Below are positions 34,591-46,898 of a stretch of 64,000 bases of DNA, piece by piece. Both the position numbers and the translations under genes were made by a program. The DNA comes from Agroathelia rolfsii (lineage: Eukaryota > Basidiomycota > Agaricomycetes > Amylocorticiales > Amylocorticiaceae). The number at the start of each line of letters is the position of its first letter. The first letter of the stretch is position 1. The notes beneath the pieces are model-generated. The model did not search any database, had not been told where the DNA came from, and worked only from the letters and a program-made list of their open reading frames with translations. The DNA lies in NCBI GenBank assembly GCA_018343915.1, contig JABRWF010000001.1, positions 3,410,001-3,474,000 on the forward strand. The letters are read 5' to 3'.

Positions 34591-34798
34591 CGTTTTATAC
34601 TGCAGATTTTTGGGAAAGGGCTAGGATGATCTGGCGTCAATGAGGAAGGAAGGCGCCTTGTCTTGCTAGCGGAAGAAAAACGCGTCGAATTGTAATCAGA
34701 GTCAGACGCGACGGCGACCCCGACGCGACGCTCATTACTAGTAGCAGCCACACGCATCCATACTAACAACCATCGTCATCTAATAATTTTCTACTGGC
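34591..34798. promoter_or_regulatory. Bidirectional promoter between CCT7 and RAD5
   Basis: The two start codons are 208 bp apart on opposite strands. The segment has several CGACGC/GACGCG words (34690-34730) but no TATA box. Confidence 0.45.
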
Positions 34799-37700
34799 AT
34801 GGAATCTGAGACTTCTCAGATACCTTTGTTCTTTGCTGACTCTGGGGACGAGGATGAACCCATGTACTCTGATCATGAGCAACCCAAGTTAGCAGCAGAC
34901 GACCCAGGGAGCGACAATCATAGCAAGCCACGAGAGACAGCGGAGACACCTGGCACGTCTGATGCAGATGAACCGCTCTTTCTCGCGGGTAGCGACTCTG
35001 AAGAGAAAAGTCCATCGCCCTCAATCCAAAAGCTTACTACACGAAACCCTGTCTCTGAAATCGACGACGACAGCGACATTGACATTCTATCTGCACCCCC
35101 ATCCCCACTACGAAACAAATCCCACCCATCTCAGAATATCCTCAAAAAGCGTGCATCATCGCCGGATATGCATATGGAATCGGAGCCTAACCCTCCTGTC
35201 AAGAGACGGCGACTTCCTTCTATAGACGTAGACGAGTCTCCCTCAGTTTCGCATGTCTCTCATTTTAAAGGCGCATACATCGGCACTATAATTGTCACAA
35301 AAGCCTGGTCGACGGTAAGAGGCAAGGGATATATCAAGCCCGGAGACACCATCCTTGTAGAGCGTGATGAGCTCGAGGACCTAAGTGCTAAAAAGAACAA
35401 AGCTCAGCCCTCTTCCAAAGCTTCGGCCTCTAATGGAAAGAAGCAACTTTCAATCACTTCCATGTTCAAGGCACCCCCAAAGAAAGTGCCTATCGCAAAA
35501 AAGAGAAAAGACCACATCATACGGCTAAGTAATTCCCGTGGCTTTGGTACGTTATTTGCCTTCCGGTTTCGGAGACTGATGCATGAGCTCATCTGGAGCA
35601 GAATTTGCACGAATACCGGAAGACGTCGCTTCTTGGATATCTAAGCTGCTAGATATGGGTCAGAATCATCACGTTGCCCCCATCTTCACATTTAAAGAAT
35701 CACTTAAACGCAATCACTCCAGGCATAATAGAATTTCGTGGATGCACCATGATTGATTGCCCAGATACCCTTCACTCCGGCGCAGATCTCATTGTGTCAT
35801 TGGGTGTATACCTATCTCCAACCGCTTTTAAGCCCTTGAATATTCCTTCGCAAACAGATGAAAAGGTGGATATGTATATCCCGGGAAAAGAAGCAGTTGA
35901 AGAAGAAGCCCTTCGAGAGCGAAAGACATCTTTATTGCGTCTATTCGACGCTGTGGGCCTTCGTCCTCACAGAGGCAATAAAGTGCATTTAAAAGCCGAA
36001 AAATCAAAGCAGGCCCTACATGCAGATGCAATAGAGAAGCTTTCGCAGGGGCCAGCCGCGAGCAAGGGTTATACAAAAGAAATCGTGGGAGATGGAGAAG
36101 AAGTAGAATTAGAGGGAGAGGAGCTTGGCGAAAACGATTTAGATGTGATTTATCGAAGGTAAACCGTTCATCAAATCCATTGGATTTACGATTGAATGTC
36201 GCTCGTAGAGCCCAAAAGCACGACCGTGAAATGAGCTTAATGGAGCCAGCTAACACCTTCACCCTAACTCTCCGGGGTTATCAAAAACAGGCGCTTTCGT
36301 GAGTTTACTATCGTTTTTATAGTAATTTTTTAAAAGAAATGTAGTTGGATGTACTCTATGGAGCACCTGTCGACGTCCGCAAGATCAGAGGTTTCGATCC
36401 ATCCTCTTTGGAGCGAGTAAGTTCATGTTGCTTTGACAAACATCTCCTTTCAGCTTGAGCCGTTGGATAGATATATTTTCCCTGAAGAACCTGTCGATGG
36501 TATCATAGATTTAACCGCAGAAGAAAAGTTTTTCTATTACAATCCATATTCCGGCGAATTGAGTCTTGAATGCCCCAAGCCCGAAAGGACATTCAAGGGC
36601 GGAATTCTGGCGTGAGTGATAATAAGTTGCTGTGCTTCAAATCTTATCACTTATCTTATTTACCTTAGAGATGGTATGTTTTGATTATTACGCCCATTGA
36701 CAAATTCTCTGAAATCCCCCCGTCTTCTTCTGCGACAGAAAGTGCGTCATTTAATTATTCATCGCCATTGATTATATGCGCATGACTTATTATTTCGATT
36801 CACAGTGGGAATGGGAAAGACGATCATGCTTTCATCGCTGATTCAAACAAACAGCCAAGTTGAGACTGACGGTCTGGAAAAAGAAATGCCGGAGAAAAGC
36901 AATCCATTCAAATTAAAGCCGAAGAAAAGGGCGCCGCCCAGAGCCACTCTCATCGTAGGGCCGACATCGTAAGGAGATAATTCTACATTCTACATGAACT
37001 TCATCCTACTCATGTATCATTAGTCTCTTGAACCAGTGGGCAGAGGAGCTAGAACGATCAAGTAAACCGGGCACCTTCAACATTCTTGTGTGGCACGGTC
37101 AAAATCGGCTCGATCTGGACACTGTCATCGATGATTACGTCTCCATCCCGGTCGTCGTGACGTCTTATGGTACTCTGGCCTCTGAGCACGGAAAGTTCGA
37201 AAAGGCTAACAGTGCTGGCTCCGGTATCTTTCAGAGTATGTCTTTCGATCTCATACTATCCTATATTATTATCTTATGATAGGACCGTAGTTGAGTGGCT
37301 ACGGGTCGTACTGGATGAAGCACACCATTGCAAGTCTCGTACTAGCAGGACTGCTCGAGCCGTGTACGCCCTTAAGGCCAGGAGGCGATGGGCAGTAACA
37401 GGCACACCCAGTATGAAGACAGTTACTCCTTTTTGGGGGTTTGGTTACTGAATTTCAGTACCAGTTGTGAACCGTCTCGAAGACTTATACAGCTTATTAA
37501 GATTCCTGGGGCATGAGCCATGGTCGAACTTTTCGTTCTTCAAATCGTGAGTGACCTTGGCTGACTACGAAACGATGCAAAAGACTCATGGACTACCCAG
37601 GTTCATCGTCACACCATTTCACGCTCGAGATCCTAAAGCCATTGAAATCGTTCAAGTTATCCTGGAAACTGTGCTGCTTCGCAGGGAGAAACACTCTGTT

Positions 37701-39415
37701 GACACCGATGGGAAACGGATCGTTGATCTTCCTCCTAAAGAGGTGCGAGCCCCACAAGGCCTGTTAAATACCTCAGATATCAACAGCTCCTTTTAGATAA
37801 CAGTTGAAGCTCTCGAATTCTCGCCTCTGGAAAGGAAGATATACGATTCGTTGTTCGACTACGCCAAGAAGGACTTTGATCATCTTGCTTCACGTAATCT
37901 AGTTAACATGAACTATACGCATATATTGGCTTTGCTCATGCGGTATATTAGTTTCTCGAAATTTTCTCCGCTTGGGATTTTCTTTTAAAGATGTGATTGT
38001 AGATTGCGACGCGCCGTTCTGCATCCTTCGCTGGTAATCTCGGGAGCAGAATCTAATAATGACAAGGACCGGGATGACGGAGCAGTTGATGTCAACGCAC
38101 TCATCAGGCAGTTCACAACAGGTGAAAATACAGGCTCAGATGCTACCGCAAATACAAAACCAAACGTCTACGCCGAGAACGTGCTCACGAACCTCAATGA
38201 TGCAGAAGAATGTGCCATTTGTCTAGATGTTATGGAAACCCCGATGATCGTACCTGGTTGCATGCACAAATGGTGTTCTTTCTCTTTCAAGCTCGTGATC
38301 GATTGATCCGTGCTGACGGTAGCACATTTTAAATTAGCTGCAAGGACTGTATCATCAGCTATCTAGAGAATTGTTCGCAGAAGGGTGAGCAGTCACAATG
38401 TCCTATATGCTCGCAAGGTCCGGTACAGGTGAGTTTCGACTCTGTATAACAAGAGTATCCATTTCGATGACACTGAAATAAAACAATTTGGACTAGGTTA
38501 ACGAGCTCTTGGAGGTCGTTCGTCCCAAGAAGGACACTTCTCTCTCCAGTTCTCAACCCGTGCCCGAGGTGACGCTTATGCGAAACAACTTTCAATCGTC
38601 TACAAAGCTTAATGCCTTGGTCAAGAATCTCCGTACGTTCTGGGAAAGGACATCTTTATGTTCACGCAATTCATCTTTGAGTATCTTGAACAGGAAAAAT
38701 ACGTGATCAAGACCCATGTTTCAAAGCTGTTGTGTTTTCCCAATTTACGAGTTTTCTGGACTTGATCGAGATTGTCCTCAAGCGTGAAGACCTCGATTGG
38801 TATCGCTTTGATGGATCGATGGACGTGAAGAAGCGAAATGTAGCTATCAAAGAGTTTAGGGCACCGTCTCAGCATCCGAAGGTGTTGATCATCAGTCTCA
38901 AGGCCGGGGGTGTTGGGTTGAATGTACGTGTTCCCATTGATATTCTCCTCAGCAATGAGATTGAGGACAAGACCAGTTGACCGCCGCTAATTACGTTTTT
39001 ATGGTATGTCAAAATGCACGTTTGAAGTTGTTATCGGTCTTATTCTGTAACTTTAGATGGACTGCTGGTGGAATGCGGCGATTGAGAATCAAGGTACGAA
39101 CAAATGTGCCTCGCCTTTGGAGGACGATTGATTTACTGCCTTCCCTCTCTTCACTTTAGCTATTGATCGTGTGCATCGTCTTGGACAAGAAAAGACTGTC
39201 TATGTGAAACATTTCGTTGTTAGTAGCTCTTAGATCCTGTCTTTCTTTGATGTTGTTCAAAATGCTTCCAGGTCTCGGATACCATCGAGAGTCAAATCCT
39301 CCGGATACAAGAACGCAAAACGGCGTTGACCAAAGAAGCCTTCCGGGGTGGGAAGCGCGACGAGGCTGACTCGGAGAGCTTGGAGAATCTCAAGATTATG
39401 TTTGGACAAGCATAA
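34799..39415 (+). CDS. RAD5: RAD5-type DNA helicase / E3 ubiquitin ligase
   Basis: Many exons. An acidic N-terminal tail is followed by a HIRAN domain ([20 protein letters not shown] near residue 155; [41 protein letters not shown]). The SNF2 ATPase has ILADEMGMGKT (Walker A), [23 protein letters not shown] (Walker B), RRWAVTGTP and, in the C-terminal lobe, [32 protein letters not shown] and [12 protein letters not shown]3HC4 RING finger ([21 protein letters not shown]...CPICSQ) is inserted between the helicase lobes, as in RAD5/HLTF. By family it extends PCNA ubiquitin chains and reverses stalled forks in error-free damage tolerance. The Walker A codons are spread over four exons, two of them only 5 and 3 nt. 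Ends FGQA at 39415. Confidence 0.92.
36669..36741 (+). other. Two RAD5 microexons (5 nt at 36669-36673; 3 nt at 36739-36741)
   Basis: Exon end CTGGC at 36611, then AGATG, then AAA, then TGGGAATGGG from 36806 reads exactly Leu-Ala-Asp-Glu-Met-Gly-Met-Gly. The three introns (36612-36668, 36674-36738, 36742-36805) all have GT and AG ends and lengths of 57-65 nt. Skipping AAA keeps the frame but turns Asp-Glu-Met-Gly into Asp-Val-Gly, losing the conserved residues. Confidence 0.75.
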
Positions 39416-39881
39416 CGCGATATATCTACATCTTCATGTAATTTTTTTTGTGTAGTATTTCCGTGCGTTTAGTACGGCGTCAGTACGATAAGCGGATGAA
39501 GGCGTGGGTGTGATTGGCATCACGTCGCATGACGCGGGTGACGCGCTCCAGTGAACTGCAATTGGCGAACGACTGCGAACGTGCAAATGGAGATGCCAGG
39601 TCCCAACCCTCTCTTCTTGCGGTAAAATCAAAATGGCGCGAGAGTCGTCGTATAGCAAACTGCTATCCGCATGGACCTTTACCATCTACTTTCTGCCAGT
39701 GTCTCCGTCAAAATGATGCCCCTTTCGCCTCTCCTCCCTCTGCCGATGCCGCCCTCGCCAGAAGCGATAGCACGTTCTTCCTCATCCACACAATACGTCC
39801 TGTCTACCTGCGCTACTCCCCAGTATATATACCACCTATCATGTGTGCCCAATTTGTTTGGCCCTCCTTCCCGCTGCAGTC
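39416..39881. other. Intergenic region before the sphingomyelinase-like gene
   Basis: About 465 bp. The last 200 bp are C/T-rich (ctctcctccctctgcc) with a GTATATATACC TATA-like stretch near 39822-39833, about 50-60 bp upstream of the ATG. A plausible promoter. Confidence 0.45.
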
Positions 39882-42870
39882 ATGAGGCTACTCTCCACGG
39901 TACTGTCGCTGGGCGTAGTAGCTTTCCCACAGGCTTGGGCTGCTCGTAGCTCTAATGGATCCTCGAGCATCGTTCCATCTGCCTTTACCGTGCCTGGTGC
40001 TTTCCCAACCACCGCGTACAGCAAGTACTACAACTCGCCCACGGCTACTTCGGCCCAGGTGCAGCCCGTCATCTCGGATCCAGTCACGGTGCGTCTGTGG
40101 AATGCGCTATTCCCTGAGACGGAGACTTACATCTCAATTGCTGTAGCATAAAGTGTACCCGCTGGCCTTGACGGACCCCGATACCATCCCCCAAAATGAT
40201 ACGGCGGACCCACACCCTCTGCCACGGGTGGCATCTAAATCTGCGATCTACCAGGCTGCCTATCAGCAAATCCTGTCCATCGCCAATAGCACATCCTTGA
40301 ACGGCGAATGCTCTAAATGCGTCGCCGCTCTGGAGGTGGCCAAGTTTGTCGCCCTTGCTGCTCCCAGTGAAGGACCCGCACTGGCCGTAGCTTTATGTGA
40401 ATACTTTGACTTCTCGAGTACATGCGAACAGACGTATGGTGGTCTTGCCTTTGGCTCTGTCATTACGCAGGTTGCTGGATTTTCGGATATGGCGGGAATT
40501 GATGGACAGGTATGCACGCGACCCCTTTGCTTCCTATTCTACTGCATATCCTCATGTTTTCATATATTGTTAGTACCTTTGCCACACTTTCTTGAGTCTT
40601 TGCCCTGTTCCTGCGACGCCTGATCTGGACTTGGATAACTGGTTCGCAAAGCCAAAGCCGAATCCTCTGCCTCCCCCCAAGACACCCAGTGGAGAGAAAC
40701 TGAACATTCTGCACATTTCAGATCTTCATCTCGATGCCCGTATGTTATCCTTGCTTTCTTGATTTAAACCGGAAATTCATGATTGTATATTTTGCTGGCA
40801 GGGTATGCTACCGGCTCGGAGGCAAACTGCAGCAGCAGCCTCTGCTGTCGTGCCAATAATTTCAATAAAGCAAGCCCTGACACGCCACTATTCCCTGCCC
40901 CGCGATTTGGCGCATATTCCTGGTGTGTTAATGTTTGCAAGCTTTCCTTCATTTTGAGCTCATATTGTGTTTCCTCAGCGACTCGCCTTTGGCGCTTGCC
41001 ATGGCCGCCATGCAGGCTATTCCCCCTTTGATTGGTGGATCCCCCTATTTCACACTTTTCACGGGCGATTTGGTCAGTCATGACCCAGAAAACGAGCTCT
41101 CACAGTATGTTATTTTGCTATTGTCAGGGCATTGATACTCATCCGTAACCTTCAGATCTTTCGTGGAGTATACTGAGGTGGATCAATATATTTGCCCCCT
41201 TTCACGTTGTGTCTAATTTGAAGATGGTTGTAGACTATCCTCTATGAAATGTTTAAGCAATGGCTTGGTAATGCCCCAGTGTATGCGACACTTGGGAATC
41301 ACGACAGCTATAATCAGTGAGTTTTTTTTTTTATGCACAAGCTTCTGAGACTGTTTTGATCATGCTGTTCTGAACCTATAGAGCACAAGCCTCGTCTTTG
41401 AGTATGCCTGACGGTTTCGCCCAAGAATACACTTGGTAAGCGGATGCTCACCCATGTATGCACACATCGCTTTAATTGGTTATCCGATAAAGGAATTACG
41501 ATCACGTATCCGGTCTCTGGTCCCAGGAAGGCTGGCTTCCTCAAAACGCTGTTCAATATGCTGCCACACATTACGGCGCATATGCCGTCCAGCGTGCTGA
41601 CGGACTGAAGATCATCTCACTGGACACGAATCTTTGTACGTATTTTAATGTTTCATGAACATTCCTGTATCTTATTTGGCATCTGTTTTCTAGGGTACCG
41701 GTACGAATTAACTCAAGATATGGTTACTCCTTGTTGCTAACTTTAAGCGGGGTCCACAGAGTCAACTACTTCAACTACATCAACATGTCCAACTCGGACC
41801 CTTCAGGAATTCTGCGCTTCTTGACGGATGAGTTGCAGGACTCAGAAGACGCCAACGAACGAGGTACATTCTAATCGAGAACATTATCATCAAAATACCG
41901 ATTTATGCATTTTACAGTTTGGATCATGGGTCACGTGCTCAGTGGATGGGATGGTACCAATGGTTTGCTGCCGCCGACGAACTTGTTCTACCAGATCGTC
42001 GATAGGTATTCGCATGTCATCGCTTCTATCTTCTGGGGACATACACATGAGGATCAGATGTCGGTGCGTTCATAGTCGCAGCATAGACTTTTTTTTTAAA
42101 CCAATCTTAACTCCTTGTAACAGATTTTCTACGCTAACAATGCGACCAACATCAGCGAAGCGACGGCTCAGAATGTTGCTTGGGTGTGTTCACTCATTTG
42201 CAACTGCTAAGCATTTTGTCTAACAAATGTCAAACATAGATTGGTCCATCTTTGACGCCGCTTACGAATTTGAACTCTGGCTTCCGTTTGTACGAAGTGG
42301 ACTCTGCTGTAAGCCATTAACAATGATATACATGTGATCTGATACGTTTTAACATCTAAATTTACACACTCTCTGCACAGACCTTTGAGATTATCGACGC
42401 TCACACGTTCGTATCTTGTTCTTTTTGTTTTTGTTCTTCTCTGACAGGACCAACGGAAATAAATAGGTGGAAAGCCGACGTTAACTCCTTCTCCGCTCTA
42501 GACTCGCAGCTCGAATATGGCCCCGTCTATTCCTACGAGTACAACACCCGCGAGACATACGGTCAGAGCTTCGAATGGAGTGCTTCGGATCCGTTGAATG
42601 CAACCTGGTGGCACAAGGTCACCGAGGCGATGGAGGCTAACAGCACGTTGGTTACGGTACGTCGCTTCTTCGCGCATCTGGAAGCACATTTTGGTTTATC
42701 TATTTATTTATTTGCACTTGCAGACATTCAACACGTACCAAGGTAAGAGCTCGGTTCGTAGTCCGAGCTGCACAGGCGAGTGTATTCCTGCCAAGATCTG
42801 CTACATTCGTAGCGGTTCGAGTTCGCTCGCGGTGCAGAATTGTCCTTCGGGTTACGGCTCTGTGCAATAA
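39882..42870 (+). CDS. Secreted acid-sphingomyelinase-like phosphodiesterase
   Basis: Signal peptide MRLLSTVLSLGVVAFPQAWA. A saposin-B-like region (GECSKCVAALEVAKFVAL ... CEYF ... C) precedes the calcineurin-like metallophosphatase domain. Metal-site motifs follow in order: LNILHISDLHLDARY, YFTLFTGDLVSHD, YATLGNHDSYN, VWIMGHVLSGWDG and SIFWGHTHEDQ. A C-terminal domain follows, ending in a Cys-containing tail (CTGECIPAKICYI). Order and length fit fungal and animal acid sphingomyelinase (SMPD1) relatives, which split sphingomyelin or related phosphodiesters to ceramide in acidic or extracellular space. Fungi lack abundant sphingomyelin, so the natural substrate is open. The gene has about twelve introns; the first (40090-40147) joins PVT to HKVYPL. 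Confidence 0.9.
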
Positions 42871-44149
42871 ATAAATAAATGAAAAATTATCTTTTTTTTT
42901 TTTTTTACCTTTCACGTGGCAACACATTATTTCAACTGGATGTGTTTTTCGTTACTGTAAACGAGACGCGGTTGAAAATTATTTGTAGCTTTTATGATTG
43001 GGCATTGGGCATTCTTAGGAGGATTCCACCAGCAAGTTCATCCATGGTTGCTCTTTTAGCCAGTTTCACTGAAGCCCTCCTCTCTGCTGGAAACGACAGT
43101 TTTTTTTGCTCGAGAGTACACTTGAATCACACCATGTTTGCTTCCGGAACGAGTCATAGTGTTTATTTTTTTTTAAGAATCTTAGGCTGAGAGGTCAGCG
43201 CCGGTCAGCAACAGGATGTCTTCCGGCATGTGTTCTATCCCTTTGTCGTCTATCGCGGAGCTTATGGATAGAAGATGTGCTGCATACCCGTAGGCGGATT
43301 TTCTAGCTAGTTTTCTATCCGATCACATCTAATAGTCCGAGTCACGTGAGTAAAAAATGCATAGGCATTGCGCAACATACAGGGCACTTGATCTAGATAC
43401 TTCCAAGCCCAGGAGTAAGCCATGTTTTCGGGTTCGGCATCTCGGCATCCCACGGATAGACAACGAAGCGCGTTGGAGACCCCCCTTCCCCCTCGGAGGT
43501 CAGGCCGGTACTGCGACGGCAAAGAAGCCAGCGTGAAGACAGGTTGGGGGTGGAGAGGTACTGCTGGTGTAGCCGGAAGGTTTGGCTCGGCTGACCCGAC
43601 AGGTAGCGCTCGAGCTGCAGGCGAGAAGGTATGGAGCGTCGAGAAGATATCTCGACACCCCCTGACCAACTGCCTGCGCTAGTGTACCCACTAGGGGAGG
43701 TGGGTGGGTCGAGCACAACTCAATGCTGACTGTATGCGCTATGCTCCTAGCTGTCAGAGAACAAGCCGCAACCTGTGCGGGTAAACTCCGCGGAGCGGAG
43801 TCCTGCCCTCCCAATGCCGAATCCTCAACATCGCAAGCTCGGAATTAGATTCGGTGACACTCTATCCAGTCGTCGATAGACAACGGATAGACAGTGGATG
43901 GACAACAATGCCGGCCCGGCATCTCGGCAATTAGGACCTGGTAGACAGATGGACAACGATAGACAATGGCTTATGTCTGTGGGAAGACACCCACTGTTTG
44001 GGAGACCTGAGTGTACTGAGCGAACGATTGGAATCTGCCTCCGGGAGACTAGAAAAAGTGGCTCGTTATCTTATCACTCTGACAACAAACCATCATAACC
44101 ATTCCTACCGCTCCTTTGCTACCACAACATATTCGATATCTCGCAGGAC
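42871..44149. other. Intergenic region with repeats
   Basis: About 1.3 kb. It has poly-T runs (42892-42906, 43167-43174), several scattered GATAGACAACG-like words (43455, 43873, 43963) and repeat copy A (43541-43856). The open frames overlap the repeat on both strands and are not protein-like. Confidence 0.5.
43541..43856 (+). repeat. Dispersed repeat, copy A
   Basis: Matches the reverse complement of 60080-60400 in four ordered blocks: AGGTTGGGGGTGGAG; GAGAAGATATCTCGACACCCCC; a CTCCGC...GCGGAGTCC hairpin-like block; and CCAATGCCGAATCCTCAAC...AAGCTCGGAAT. Both copies are in non-coding DNA. No terminal repeats or coding capacity were recognised. Confidence 0.7.
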
Positions 44150-45388
44150 ATGCCAGTTAAGCCTTTGCCGCCTGAAGTCTGGTCAATCATATTGTACTGG
44201 GTGGTACAAGATGGTAATGAAGACTGCTACTGTACGTCATATGAGCCCTTTCGCCGACCTGCCCATCTGGACGTTAGCTACCATAATCTGGTCCGCGCGC
44301 TGAGTGTCAAGCTAATCCTCATGAGTGTATGTCGACTATGGCATTCACTTATGCAGGATTCGCTTTATGAAGATATCTACGTCGGTCGACGAAATCAGGC
44401 TGAAGTACTTAATGCGAATCTACTAAAACCAACTGGACGGGATGATGGTACACTGAGACGATCTCTCGTTCGTCGCTTACAAATTCCATATTTTGCGACA
44501 CATGCGGGTACACGCCAGCCGCTTCTCTGCCAGGACACAATTCGGATGTGTTCTAACCTTGAGATTCTGTGTCGCCCATATATAAGACTGGACGAGCAAG
44601 ATACTGAATCGTATAAAGTGTCAGAAGCAAATTACCGTCCAGAAACTTCACGGGTTGGTTTTAACGCGCCAGAGTGTCCGCCTCTGCTGAAGCTGAAGCG
44701 CATTGATTGGTGGCATAACGAAATAGCAGCACCATCTAGGAGAATGAACTCTCTTTACGATGTACTGCTCAAAGCTCCCAACGTCGAATACCTTACCTTA
44801 TTGGGAGGCTGTTCCCCATCGGATTGGCCCACTGACCTCACACTCCCTGCTCTACGTACTGTGTGCATATACAGCATGGACTGGGCTTTATTACGCTATT
44901 TGTCGTTATGGAACCTACCTCGCCTATCTCATATCATCGTTATTTCCCATAGTCACCAAGGGATTTTCCCATATCTATGGGGCGAAGTGGGTTCCCGATT
45001 GTCCACGATAGAGCTGAACTGCAGCATGGGCTTTCTCATGGAGGACTACATCTCTCCTATCCTACGCGACTGCAAAAATCTCCAGACCCTCAACTATTAT
45101 GTGTATTTCACAAAGCTTCCCTCTGATATAGATCTACTTGGACATACACCGGTGTCTGCCGTGGGATTGCACGCAAAGCCGAACCTCTCGCTTTCCCGAG
45201 ATGAGAGCGTAAATCTCATCAAGCAACATATGGACTTTCTCGTGGGTCCAGCGCTTCCGCTCCTACGTCGGGTGATGCTCTATGGCCTATGGGACGGTAC
45301 TGCACTAGAACAAGTGAAAGTATCTCTGCTAATTTTGCGCGGTCGGGGCTGCGATGTGGTGTATGCAGATGGCTCGGCAGTACATTAG
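44150..45388 (+). CDS. F-box-like LRR family protein, paralogue 1
   Basis: Single exon of 412 residues. It opens MPVKPLPPEVWSIILYWVV, an F-box-like motif (LPPEVW..IL.W), and continues MSVCRLWHSLMQDSLYEDIY, the second half of the motif. The rest alternates LRR-like words (SNLEILCRP, LKLKRIDWWHN, PNVEYLTLLGG, LPALRTVCI, LSTIELNC, KNLQTLNYY) and ends RGCDVVYADG. The family matches paralogues at 47610 and 49491 over its length. By analogy these are SCF substrate receptors. Large lineage-specific F-box families are common in agaricomycetes, and individual functions are unknown. Confidence 0.75.
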   Translation: MPVKPLPPEVWSIILYWVVQDGNEDCYCTSYEPFRRPAHLDVSYHNLVRALSVKLILMSVCRLWHSLMQDSLYEDIYVGRRNQAEVLNANLLKPTGRDDGTLRRSLVRRLQIPYFATHAGTRQPLLCQDTIRMCSNLEILCRPYIRLDEQDTESYKVSEANYRPETSRVGFNAPECPPLLKLKRIDWWHNEIAAPSRRMNSLYDVLLKAPNVEYLTLLGGCSPSDWPTDLTLPALRTVCIYSMDWALLRYLSLWNLPRLSHIIVISHSHQGIFPYLWGEVGSRLSTIELNCSMGFLMEDYISPILRDCKNLQTLNYYVYFTKLPSDIDLLGHTPVSAVGLHAKPNLSLSRDESVNLIKQHMDFLVGPALPLLRRVMLYGLWDGTALEQVKVSLLILRGRGCDVVYADGSAVH

Positions 45389-46334
45389 GTTTGCATCAGG
45401 AGTGATGACATAAGGATGAAATCCGCTGGAGACTGACAGCACACCGGTCACAGCACCTCGCTTTATCGACATCGACAGTCTTCAGAATGCATGTTTTCTT
45501 TCTACATCGTCTCTTCCAAGTGCACTTACCTAGTACTATATTTACAATCTGAAATTTTTATCGCGAATGAGATAATATTTAGGAATGAAATTACATCATG
45601 GATTTGAGAGCGATGCAGTTGCACGGTCCTTAGTAAGCAGAAGAAGCCTTACTGCCGATTGAGAATCGATAGATGCTTGCACAAAAGTTTTGATATCCAT
45701 ATTCTGTTTCCTCTTTTAGAAGCAGCTTCCTCTTTGGCAAACCAGGTGATGTCACTTTGGTGGAGCCTGAGCCTGGCCTGTGTCGTCAATGTTGCTCAGC
45801 GGCGCTGATGGGGTAAGTGCTTGTGCACTCATGGCTTAGTATTAGTGCTACCCCTGTATTCTTATGACTCAAGCTACACAATTACATTTGTATACACCTC
45901 TCAACGATTGATGTCATCCATTTTGAATCTTTTTGATGCATACTAAGGAGAAGCTCCCTCTATCCACATGTGATATAATGGCAGTACAGTAGTAATGGTG
46001 CAAATTAATAAATTGCAACTAAAAGGATACATACTAAAATTATCCTCACCGTTAAATTGTTGTAAAGCAAAAGCACAGAGTAAGCAGAGCACTGCGGCCT
46101 GAAGAACAGCGTTCCCACAGCTGCGCTAGTAGGAGATGAGTGGCGCCAGTAGGTGAACTTTCCGTGAATTCTATTCTATTCGCTCAGATCTACCAAGTCC
46201 CCGTGATGCCACAGTGCCACCTTGGCATCGGCCCCAATAAATTTCTATCGAATAGAAAGGGAGGGGTGTCCCTATCGATCGTAGCCAACTTAGTCCAAGA
46301 GAAGGCAGATTTTTTTCGGGCCCCGGACTAACTG

Positions 46335-46849
46335 CAGTTGCGGACAACCAAACTCATCAAACCAGACTTTTCGATAACAACTGTAATTCCGACAGTACCA
46401 AGTAGACACTTATGGCTAAAGTGCAATTTAATGACACTGTATTTTCTCCATTTTTCACATTCTCACAGTGGCTAGTGTTTGCTTCCAGTGGCGCCTCAAG
46501 CCAGCCACTGCGCCTCTTTCCTTTTTGGATCTAGTGGCAAATACAATCAAGACCGCAAGCTGCTGTACACAACTCATGTATAGATTTTTGTGTCTTGTTT
46601 GATATGGTCGCAATCAGACTAGATATGGAGTGATATGAGATTTTTTCAGGATTTTTACAGTTTATTTTATTGATCGCCAAATTTTTTGACACGAGTTTTT
46701 TCTTCTTGGATTTCGAGATTTAAATTGGTACTATTAGAACCAGAAAGGGAAGAGGAGTCGATTCCGCTATTTTTAGGGTTTTCTTGTGCCTCCTCAGGCC
46801 CTTTTTTGGACCGTAACATATTTTTGATGGCTTTGGTTGTCCGCAACTG
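46335..46849. mobile_element. Nested MITE-like element, 515 bp
   Basis: The termini are perfect 18-bp inverted repeats CAGTTGCGGACAACCAAA (46335-46352; complement at 46832-46849), extended by CATCAAA (46355-46361; complement at 46823-46829). The interior is A/T-rich and non-coding. A TA dinucleotide lies close to both ends but not symmetrically, so a TA target duplication is unproven. Confidence 0.75.
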
Positions 46850-46884
46850 TACCCATACCCCGTGTGCCGGAAGCAAATCCTGCA

Positions 46885-46898
46885 CCCCCCCCCCCCCC
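46885..46898 (+). repeat. Poly-C tract (14 C)
   Basis: Fourteen consecutive C inside the outer inverted-repeat element. Prone to length error in sequencing. Confidence 0.9.

Noticed and set aside
43307..43814. Several open frames over repeat copy A
   Set aside because: Overlapping frames on both strands follow GC-rich repeat DNA; no protein family seen.
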